Origin: Incurvaria masculella | Lineage: Eukaryota; Arthropoda; Insecta; Lepidoptera; Incurvariidae | Assembly (NCBI GenBank): GCA_946894095.1 | Contig: OX335642.1 | Span: 23,757,021-23,821,020, forward strand | DNA length: 64,000 nucleotides | Reading direction: 5' to 3' | In this document: piece by piece, positions 55,709-64,000 of the stretch | Numbering within the stretch: the stretch's first letter is position 1 | Layout of the letters: each line of letters opens with the position of its first letter | Translations under genes and position numbers: made by a program | Notes under the pieces: generated by a model | The model's input: the letters and a program-made list of their open reading frames with translations, nothing else | Told to the model about the DNA's origin: nothing | Databases searched by the model: none

Positions 55709-55749
55709 AGTGTATGTATGTATGTATGTATATATTTATGTATGTATTT
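55709..55749. repeat. (GTAT)n microsatellite
   Basis: GTATGTATGTATGTATGTAT followed by imperfect units. Confidence 0.7.
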
Positions 55750-55779
55750 TAAATTTAAGAGCGCGCGTAGTGGGCATTA

Positions 55780-56010
55780 AGCGAACTAACATTTGCGAGT
55801 CCGAGTTTGATTTGACAGCTTTCTTCTCGTCGCCGTCCGTACGTAGCCGTTTACGCCGATACCGCGTTTTCATACAAATCGGAAGTCCGAGTTTTATTTT
55901 GACAGCTTAAAGAAGTAAAACCACAGAATAAGTAGTAAAAGTTTGTATGGATTTGACGTTTCTACGCAACTTCGAAGTTCCGTAAACGCAAATTTAGGTG
56001 AGAACTCGGA
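55780..56010 (+). repeat. Interspersed repeat shared with 7525-7775
   Basis: CAAATCGGAAGTCCGAG, AGAAGTAAAACCACAGAATA, CTTCGAAGTTCCGTAAACGC. Confidence 0.5.
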
Positions 56011-57484
56011 CTGACCATACAGAATGGTGACTAGTTTGGTGAGTATGCAGATTTGTCTGTTACTGTCGTGTTGCTATCTGTGAGTGTCGAGATGTTACGT
56101 AATTCGTAGGGCGACGACTCATCGGCAAAGCAGACGGAGACAGGTTGTAGCATTGGATGGGTCGTAGGCACCGTTGCAAAACCAGCCAAGCATGAGTCGT
56201 AATGACTTTAAATAATTCAAGTTTATAAGAAAGGTGAAGTATTACCTATATTTATAACATTGTTAACACTTAGTAACTGCTGATAAAGGGGCCATGCTAA
56301 CTGATTTAAAACTAACTGAATTGAAAACGAAACTTAACCGTTAACCAAAAATTTTATGAATTTGATGAAATTGGGAGGTGAGTGTATGTGCGGATTTAAC
56401 TGGTGTTCGAACCACCGAAGAGAAAGCAAGGAGAAGTGGCATGCGGGTAATTTCGCTTCTCCGTCGTATGGTCAAAATGGCCATATAATTGTATGGGAAT
56501 ACGGTGGCGCGTTACGAGGGTTTAAAGCTGAGTTTTTGGAAATATTCTAAAATGAAAAAAAAACGTTGCTCGATACCACGAAACATCTGACAAAATTTCT
56601 CATAGGTGACTTTATATGACACCTTGCAATGACCTTAATAACCTACAAAACAAATTGATGGTGCCGAACAGCCTGTGTAATCAGTTTTAGCGACCATGTA
56701 TATTTTAAGTGCCTCGATGTTTATAGCTTTCGAAATATCTGCAAACATTATTCTTGATTCTAAGCCGTTTACAAGCAATCATTTTACTTCGTCTGAACGT
56801 GTTTTCTTCACTTATTATCGTTGTTTGTTTACCACAAATTCTGTTTTACAATAAAAGTGAGTCGTTATAGATCTCCCTTTGAACAACAACGGACTGAAGA
56901 CATTGTTTATGTTTACTTCAAGCTTGGAGCCGAGAGAGTAATCGTATAAGATCCGGTAATAGCGACCTTCCAGGTGCCGAGATGTTTGAGTTCATCTGAT
57001 ATCACCTCCGCGACCCCTATTATCTTCTCAGAAAGTCCACAATCCGGTATCCAGTGATTTTGTTCGTGCTTTATTCATTTATTTTTCTGATCTCATAAAC
57101 TCTAGGATTCGTCTTTTGACGTCAAATTAATTTATAAAATCAGTCAATTGAATGGCTTTTGCTTACTCTGATTTAAAAAGTAATGTCCGTGTATTGTTCA
57201 TTCTCCAGTGAGCGATAATTTAAAAATGCTGACTGTTCAAGCAGGAAATCTTTTATCTGACCGATGCGTCGGAAAGAGCCCTATCCAAGCCTGGATCGAG
57301 ATCTAAAGGAATGGGTCGTCTACGCTCCTGGCACCAACCTTATGCCACTTAATTACGAATCGATCAGTCACACACTGACAACGCTTAATTCAAGATTTAA
57401 AAAAATCAGGGAGGTAGGCAAAGGAAATTTCCATACAGTCGTCCTGCAAACTAGACAGTGTTTTGCTAACGAAGACAATCTTAC

Positions 57485-57560
57485 CTCCTCTTCCAGGGCA
57501 ACGGGGAACTGTGACACCGTGAGTGGCTTCACTGCTACGTCATCCAGGGCTTGCTTCCTC
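57485..57560 (-). CDS. Patj: Patj/MPDZ-like scaffold, post-PDZ8 linker exon
   Basis: 76 bases, one-base entry and phase 0 exit, between ttttccgtttctcag and GAGGAG|gtaaga. It encodes RKQALDDVAVKPLTVSQFPV then ALEEE. In human MPDZ the matching position, directly after PDZ8, reads NEDAVNQMAVAPFPV; the xxLDDVAVKPLxxxFPV pattern is the same. The domain just before ends VILLR across the intron. The following intron to the next certain exon (32807) is at least 17 kb unless the candidates at 40.3 and 39.9 kb are real. Confidence 0.82.
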
Positions 57561-57699
57561 CTGAGAAACGGAAAAATGCATTATTCAAGAATGAAAGGTT
57601 CGGTCAGGAATATCGAAATGAGCCATTGTATAAAATCTAATAAACACACTACGAAAAGAAAAATGGTCCTACCTATACTAGTTTACGAGATATAAATCT

Positions 57700-57916
57700 T
57701 CAAAGCGCGCTCTTAGCGATCCGCGAGGTGGAAAGCTTAAGGTTGGTACCACCGCATCGGATAAAAATATGATTGAAGCGGCAATAAAAAAAATGTCCGT
57801 GTTTTCCATCCAGTTCAGTGTAGCCGTGATCATAAAGGAAAGGTCATGGCCTAATTCCTTCGGGAATGCAGTGTGTTGGGCATATAAGCCCATCAATCCA
57901 GTCACATATAAAAAAG
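57700..57916 (+). mobile_element. SINE body fragment
   Basis: GGTTGGTACCACCGCATCGG to an A run at 57908; shared body, head lost. It overlaps no Patj exon. Confidence 0.5.
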
Positions 57917-58101
57917 GCTGTGTTCTCCATTCAAATGTTGTTTACTAAAAAATCGAAAACCACATTTTTGCATAGGCATCATATCAGACAAAATATTATT
58001 TGTCTCAAGCATAGCGATAGAATCTCCAGAACTCGAACTACGAAACCAAAGGAAACAAAATTTTGGGTTGTACATATACTGAGGAGTGCATTTGAACATA
58101 C

Positions 58102-58196
58102 CTCAACAGAATAACCCTGAAGGAGGGCCCGGGCAGACCCTTGATGATGGCGGACGCGTTGAGGTGACATCGCCCGTGGAGAACGATGCCGTTAAC
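58102..58196 (-). CDS. Patj: Patj/MPDZ-like scaffold, end of PDZ8-like domain (first exon in window)
   Basis: 95 bases after a gcttctgcgcag acceptor, ending TTGAG|gtatgt: VNGIVLHGRCHLNASAIIKG then LPGPSFRVILL. It matches the end of human MPDZ/PATJ PDZ8 ([20 protein letters not shown]). The CHLNASAIIK segment is helix B with His at its first position (class I). Phase 0 in, phase 2 out, matched by the next exon. The first half of the domain and everything N-terminal lie right of the window; I found no further exon between 58.2 and 64 kb. Confidence 0.87.
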
Positions 58197-58283
58197 CTGC
58201 GCAGAAGCATGGACAGATTACTAGCTGGAACACAGCTCCAAACTACACCTAGCGGTGGCTGGCACACAGCACTAAACTACTTG

Positions 58284-58760
58284 CACTACACCTAGTGGCT
58301 TGTAGCCCAGGAGCACGGCGACTTGCCTTGCATGCTAGGTCAAGGGTTCAAATCCCCGCCCCGTTCATACCGCTTTCTTTCACTTTCTGAATTGCATGAG
58401 TGCATTTCGTCACGAAATCGAGCTGTTTAGCTCGAAATCCAAATTACTGGCTGGCACACAGCTCCAAACCGCTTGCACTACACCTAGCGGCTTCTAGCTC
58501 AGGAGCGCGGCGACTTGCCTTGCATGCTAGTTCATGGGTTCAAATCCCCGCCCCGTTCATGCACCACTTTCTTTCACTTTCTGAATTGAATGAGTGCATT
58601 CCGTGACGAAATCGAGCTGTTTGGCTCGAAATCCATGCAAAACTTTAGGTCTGGTAGGATTAAGCTTATCATAGTAAAATGATAATTTGGTATCCAACAG
58701 TAGCCATGCTCATAAAAGGATGGTCATGGCATGGCATTTAATTCCTTCGACGCCAATGGG
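58284..58760 (+). mobile_element. SINE with tandemly duplicated tRNA-derived head
   Basis: CACCTAGTGGCTTGTAGCCC and, about 190 bases on, CACCTAGCGGCTTCTAGCTC start two head copies. Both contain GGGTTCAAATCCCCGCCCCG and the CTTTCACTTTCTGAATTG bridge. A decayed body follows the second. Confidence 0.65.
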
Positions 58761-59044
58761 ATTTCGAACTTTCACGGAGACTGCGAAAACTATGCGGGGC
58801 AGCCAGTCGCTTCTTAACATTAAGTTTTAAGGACTCCAGGTTGTACTTTGGGGAGAATGTTAACAGACCGTATAGATCTACAAGCATCTACAGGATCGGT
58901 TTGTTCTTTGATGTTGTTTATTTGACATTGAGTGGATCCCATGCAGTTGAGCAGAGGGTGTATAAGGTGTAGTAGGTTTCCCTCAAAACATTATAAACTT
59001 AGGTAATTATTCTGTAGGTGATTGACAGGGATACATTTGATGTA

Positions 59045-59135
59045 ATAGCTTTTTTTATGTGACTGGACATGGCTGGCTAATACCACACCTTCTGTCATGG
59101 TATTAGCCTGACACACCACATGGGAACTAGGTGAA
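59045..59135 (-). mobile_element. SINE tail fragment
   Basis: T run, ACTGGACATGGCTGGCTAAT and CACATGGGAACTAGGTG in minus orientation. Confidence 0.5.
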
Positions 59136-59245
59136 AAGAATAAAAATATGTCTGTATTCATTATCCCGGCAAAGTTTCTGGTCAGTTCTTCTTTGTACGT
59201 GGTAATCTAACAGTATTTAATAAAAATTAACCCCATCCAGGGGGA

Positions 59246-59812
59246 TTACCATAGTAAATTAACTCACCGGGTGAACAGAAAAGTAAGTTTTTTATTATTG
59301 CAACCTGACGTGGATGGGTAATACAACACAACTACTGTTGTAGTATTAGCCCACTCACCACATCACATTCCCGAAGGAATTAGGAGCCATGCCAGGACCT
59401 CCCTTTATGACCACGGCCACACTGAACTGGATGGGAAACGCGGATCTTTTTTATTCCCGCTTCAACCATAGTTTCATCCAACCCGAGCTAGCTTAACCCT
59501 ACCACCTATTTAGTAGGGGAAGGGGACCTACAGTTTTACATGGGTTCCGAACCATGGAACAGCTCGCATTAGTAACGAAATGCACTTATCCCTTTGAGAA
59601 AGAAAGTGGTGTATGGCCGGGGCGAGGGTTGGAGCCCGTAACCTCGTAAATCGTTGCATTTCGTACCATGCTAACTGGTAAATATCAGTTCACTTGGCCG
59701 CTTAACACATCGTTTGACAGTTATCATGGTACGAAATGAAATTAAACGTTAGATTTAATCATTCAGTCACCTGTTTACCCAGCGATAATTTACCACGGTA
59801 ACTACAAGTGTG
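59246..59812. mobile_element. Palindromic MITE (same family), split by a SINE
   Basis: CCATAGTAAATTAACTCACC start, CAGCGATAATTTACCACGG end. A tRNA-headed SINE occupies 59287-59652. Confidence 0.6.
59287..59652 (-). mobile_element. SINE, tRNA-derived head, nested in a MITE
   Basis: T run at 59288, then the shared body in reverse and a head ending near GGGGCGAGGGTTGGAGCCCG. It splits the MITE at 59246-59812. Confidence 0.65.
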
Positions 59813-60136
59813 TGGACGCCTAATGGAGGAAAATAACAAATAAACGAATATGTTTAGTCAGGTAACGTTGCCACTTCGTACTTGCTGCTCGGGCTGTCTT
59901 CGTGAAAGGCGAGAGTTTTGCTTAGGGCCTTTCTCACCATGTGCTGATTAGCTTAATCAGCACGTATGAAGAGCCTTTCTTACCAGCTTGCAATCAATAC
60001 CAGTAAAAGATAATCAACACTTTAATTATGGAAGGCCCTTTTAATGTCAAATAATATAAATCAGCGCTTGGTGAAAACCAGCCTTAGGGTCTTTTTCACC
60101 TACTGATGATTAGCTTAATCCATTACCACATATTAA

Positions 60137-61123
60137 GGTGGCCCAACCCGGCGGGACTAACTCATTCGCGAGCACGGTACAAAACCGTGCTGTTGCGCTC
60201 TGGGACCTTCTCTGTTTCAATTAATAAGACAGGCTCCATGATGAGGAAAATGCAACATGTCCACAAAAAAGACAATGTGCATAGTGTATGATTTGGTAAG
60301 ATTAACGAAAATTTTAATTACAAAACGACTTATAGCTAAAAGTAAACCACGACCGCTGTAGTCAAAAATCTAACAAAAACCAAATAGATTTTAAATCTTG
60401 ATTAAATAAGTTATGCCTGATGACTAATCTTTTTAAGATGTTCTTACTTTATCATTGCGTAATCCACCTCCAAAGTTATTGTATAAAACGCGCAAAAAAC
60501 TCGAACTTTCGGACCTTATAACTTAGAAACCAATCACAATTTTACAATGCAAACGGTCATCAGACATCTAGTTCGATCAAATAAAGCTATTTTGAGCAAA
60601 ATTTGGGATCTTTTTTTTCTTTCTATTATTATTATTTTCTCTGACATGGATACTACATTGTAGTTTGATTATGTTTATTTACTAACTTTTATTTAATTTG
60701 ATATTACCTTGTATCAAAAATGACGATGGCTTTTTACACCTGAAAAATTTAGATCATAATTCATATTAATTTAGAATAAGATGTCATTATCGTAGTCAAG
60801 AGTTTGCTCCTCACCAATGTATATAATGTTCCTATAATAATGTTCTTTGTGAGCAGTAGTAATCAATCAATCACTGAAACTAGTTTGTAAGTATCACTGG
60901 AAAAAATAATAATACAATAACCAACCTGACGAAGTTTCTTGTCGGCTCTTCTTCGACAGAAGTAATCGAACCGACAGGGAAAAAAAATGACGAATCCGAG
61001 TGTGTAATATACATCTAATGGAGGAAATAAAGAAACTGAAACTGAAAACTGAAACTTTGACAATAAATATGGCGGTGATCTTCTTTCCCCGTTTGTATGG
61101 GGAGTGGAGCGGGATGGGCCGCC
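60137..61123 (+). mobile_element. TTAA-flanked non-autonomous element split by a LINE
   Basis: TTAA|GGTGGCCCAACCCG at the left and GGGATGGGCCGCC|TTAA at the right. A LINE 3' end of about 420 bases plus a T-rich expansion interrupts it near 60612. Confidence 0.6.
60640..61060 (+). mobile_element. LINE 3' end nested in a TTAA element
   Basis: About 420 bases ending ggaggaaataaagaaactg followed by short GAAACT-type repeats, with a ctttcttgtcggctcttcttc stretch typical of lepidopteran LINE 3' UTRs. It interrupts the repeat at 60137-61123. A short tgaca-like duplication may flank it. A related stretch lies at 59155-59235. Confidence 0.45.
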
Positions 61124-61635
61124 TTAAGGCCCTGGTACTAGCCAAATCGCAAAGTTAGACGAGGCACCCCTAAGTCTAAGCACTAACTAAGTCTGACGAT
61201 TATAAGTGTCATTCTTACAATATATGATTCCTTGTCTAGGAATCAACCTATTTTCGTTAATGTATGTTTCCTTTTTCTATACAAAATACATTGCGAAAAC
61301 GGTGTCCATTTCCGAACTTTTTTGACTAAATGTAGAAATCTAAACGCAAATGGATTTTTTTATTTATGCATATATGCTGTTTTTGCTTATATCTAGAAAT
61401 CGAATTACTTTCAGATTTCTAATGAGAAAAATCAACTTTTTTATTTTTATTATTATTTAAATAAATGATGGAATAAAAAAATATTAACAATCCATTATCA
61501 GTCTGGAGTTCTATTTGGATTTGCTGAAGCGTTTCACTACATATTATTACATTTGTTAAAAAGTGCATTTATATGGCGCGAGTAGTTGGCTAGTCCTAGC
61601 GCCTTAAGGTCGGCCCGTAAGCATCAGAAAATTTC

Positions 61636-61920
61636 GGCTCCCATACAAACGTTGTTTACTAATAATTTGAAAAACACTGTTCCAACTTACCTGATATTTG
61701 GTACCTAATATTAGGTTACAAATATCTGTCTGCATGTCTTTGTTTTTCCGGTAAATTTATTCTGAGTCAAACCACAGAGAAAACCAAATTCGTATGAAGA
61801 TTTTCTTTTTGCTTTCATTTCATTCGGTTTGGATTTTTCAAAAAACAAAAGAAATTAAATATGAATTTCATTGGAATAGCGGTTTCCAAATGATTAGTAA
61901 ACTACGTTTGTATGGGGAGC
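61636..61920. mobile_element. 285-bp foldback element
   Basis: GGCTCCCATACAAACGTTGT at the left and ACTACGTTTGTATGGGGAGC at the right, followed inwards by matching ACTAATNATTTG and TGTTCCAA blocks. A half copy is at about 39465-39660. It separates two parts of a MITE of the 59930 type. Confidence 0.6.
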
Positions 61921-62134
61921 ATACCTTTTTATGCAGCTTGCAATCAATACTAGTACAAGATAATCACAACTTTATTAATAAAGGCCATCTAAGTGTCGAT
62001 TGACAATAATCAGAACTTGGTGAAAACCAGGCTTAAAAGAACAAATTGGCAACTTAATTAACTACTTGAATAAACAAAGTGTGAACTAGGACTCACTCGT
62101 ATACCAAGACCGCTAAAATTATTGTAAGCCTGTG

Positions 62135-62345
62135 CAGCGTTCGATTGAGGCTAAGCAACACTGGGCGCGTGGTTTGGACCCGGGGTTTGGATTTCACGTG
62201 GAATTCTAGGTCCCTGCTTTTCATTCAATTCAATGTAGCCGCGAAATATCAGGAAGGTCCGGGCACAACTCCTATCACTATTGTATGTATTATTATATGT
62301 ATATTATATATCATTAAATACTATTAAAGTACCTATCGATTTGGT
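62135..62345 (+). mobile_element. SINE, 5S-derived head, decayed
   Basis: GAGGCTAAGCAACACTGGGC and the ATTCAATGTAGCCGCGAAAT body segment; tail decayed. Confidence 0.4.
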
Positions 62346-62740
62346 GTAGCGTTAGCCATCCAAATACAGGTCGATTGCAAAAATAAAATTCCAATAAATC
62401 AGAACTATACATCGTTGTATAATACCACAACTCGGGTGATTTTCACCTGAAATCCTAGAGATGAAAATATTTTTCGCTTCATTTGTCAGCCTACTGGTTC
62501 AAAGTAACTGCGCGAATCATTCATCATGAACTGTCGTATCGGTTATTTATCGACTATGTACAGCGCGCATCACAGTATAGGCCACACTTTGTTAAGATAT
62601 TAGATTTGAGAAGCCATCTTCCTTTAATTCATGTATCCTTGCTACTCGGTCAGTTATACATCTTATTACGTTCGCCAAACAAAAAAAAGGTATGTTAACA
62701 TACATTTTAATTAATAAATATACTTCAGACACGTTTTTAT

Positions 62741-62995
62741 TAGGGTTCCGTACCCAAAGGGTGAAAACGGAACCCTATTACTAAGCCTCCGCTGTCCGTC
62801 CGTCCGACCGTCCGTCCGTCTGTCAAAGGGCTGTATCTCATGAACCGTAATAGGTAGGCAGCTGAAATTTTCACAGAGTGTGTATTTATTTTGCCGCTAT
62901 AACCACAAATAAGTAAAATGAAAAAGTTATTTTTGGTGTTGATGGTACGGAAACATTCGTGTGCGAGACCGACTCGCACTAGGCCGGTTTTTATA
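62741..62995 (-). mobile_element. (GGAC)n-type repeat
   Basis: AGGGTTCCGTACCCAAAGGG start, GTCC-rich tract at 62796-62822, and a CGACTCGCACTAGGCCGG end. Confidence 0.65.
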
Positions 62996-63744
62996 AGATT
63001 ACTTTAGCTTACTTACTTTAAGCTTACTTTTTTTTTTGTCTTTTACGTCTTGTGTAATTAAGTTTTTTTTAATTATGTCTGATTATCAAAATGTATTATT
63101 AACTTTTAATGCTATATTATCTACATCTATATAGCTACCATTTCATGATTTTACGATTGAGGTTTCCGGCTCCGCTCGGGTAAGTTTCGTGTTGGACTTT
63201 CACCATGAGGCTCCCGCAGATTTTGTACAAAAACCTTTGCGGGCGTATTTTTTAAACGGTCAGTTTAAAAAAGACTGGGTATCGACCACAACGCCTCCTA
63301 CCGGCTCCAATTACAGCTAAGAACCACCCAGGTGACCCCACAAGTACAAAAACATCGTCAATGGCCGGAATAATTACGAACACCCGCACATCGGAATTTT
63401 ATATAGAAAGATTAGCGCGCAGGGTTACAGAGACGCACGCAATCTTTTGCTCTTTGTCGCGCATACCACGGTGACGTTTACCGTCACGTCCATTGTACAC
63501 TTCCATTCTCGTGAAATAAGCTATAAACTTGCGCAAATTTATATTTACAACCCTCGCTTTCAAGTACACCGTAACTATCGCTCGAACCTCTTCTGCTATA
63601 GTTAAATACCCAACGGTCGAAAACAAAATACTAGAACGAATCTCCATCGAGATGCGTTTTGCCAGCGACCTGAATACCGGAGCGATTTACGAGGGAGGCA
63701 AATTGATGTAAAAGAACTTTACATTCGAACGTGGAGTCAGGAAC

Positions 63745-63990
63745 GCTTGCGTTTCAACGTAAAACTGTAGGTCCCTTCCTTACAGACTAGGCCCGCCTGT
63801 GTTGGTACATTCGAATTTAATGAACGATGGTGGAAGCTGCCATGAAAATTGTCCATGTTCTATATATCCGTGCAATGTGGAAGGTCCTGCATGGCACCTA
63901 GTTCGTGTGAGGGGTTTAGAGCTGATATCATGACTTCAATTATTGTGGTATTAGACATCCGTATCCGGTCAAAATAAAAAAAAACCGTTT
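63745..63990 (+). mobile_element. SINE body copy
   Basis: CGTAAAACTGTAGGTCCCTT to an A run at 63976-63984; head decayed. Confidence 0.5.
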
Positions 63991-64000
63991 TTCGAAATCA

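Larger units (their letters stand above)
32808..57484 (-). other. Patj intron(s), up to 24.7 kb
   Basis: Possibly split by the candidate exons at 39837 and 40334. Gene-free stretches where I see nothing: 37090-38420, 38966-39460, 40510-41490, 42690-43160, 45270-45640, 47900-49020, 49470-49920, 51010-52050, 53690-54480, 56010-57260. Confidence 0.5.
62350..64000. other. Right edge, mostly repeats
   Basis: Apart from the (GGAC)n-type repeat and the SINE at 63745, the stretch 63250-63740 is more balanced in composition and open in short frames on both strands, but no family is recognised and no Patj exon was found. Confidence 0.35.

Noticed and set aside
57264..57695. 143-codon plus-strand frame.
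   Set aside because: It overlaps the Patj exon 57485-57560 antisense; the minus strand carries splice sites, phase match and family similarity.
58284..58560. tRNA genes (box A and B words, also at 19103, 29890, 32850 and 55300).
   Set aside because: No complete cloverleaf with paired acceptor stem could be drawn. All but 32850 lead into the SINE body; 32850 is only a GGTTCGAATCC word.

Overview
The window looks like animal nuclear DNA, most likely a moth or butterfly. It has split genes with GT/AG introns, AT-rich introns and intergenic DNA, GC3-rich exons, and a dense load of short mobile elements of the kinds found throughout Lepidoptera: A-tailed SINEs with a shared body, a repeat with a (GGAC)n microsatellite, palindromic MITEs, mariner, and LINE and Penelope remnants. 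There is no operon, no ribosomal rRNA array and no CRISPR. Species is not determinable by reading.

Gene 1 (plus strand, about 2.3-4.3 kb) is the 3' end of a gene whose 5' part lies left of the window. A proline-rich exon and a long terminal exon encode a disordered, serine-rich, acidic-then-basic tail that I cannot assign. Gene 2 (minus strand, 58.2 to 10.8 kb) is the 3' half of a Patj/MPDZ-family multi-PDZ scaffold. At least eleven exons in consistent phase carry the end of one PDZ domain, a linker, and three further PDZ domains. The protein stops three residues after the last PDZ. Its introns are large and full of nested transposons, including a mariner with an unbroken transposase ORF, antisense to the gene. 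The 2.8 kb beyond its stop codon is AT-rich and probably includes a long 3' UTR.

Two CpG-rich blocks (6.33-6.78 kb and 47.3-47.9 kb) look like promoters. The first has a candidate minus-strand first coding exon, and the second could drive an internal Patj transcript.

Most of the rest is repeats. The most interesting signal is a modular SINE family: at least 20 copies share one 3' body and A-tail, but carry three different 5' heads (5S rRNA-derived, tRNA-derived, and a third of unknown origin). A second layer consists of TTAA-flanked inverted-repeat elements, TAA-flanked MITEs and several clean nested insertions that allow relative dating. A Penelope-like GIY-YIG remnant with an inverted terminal copy lies in a Patj intron.

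All coordinates were worked out by eye. Exon edges with matching phase are reliable. Repeat edges are good to about 10-30 bases unless a target-site duplication is stated.
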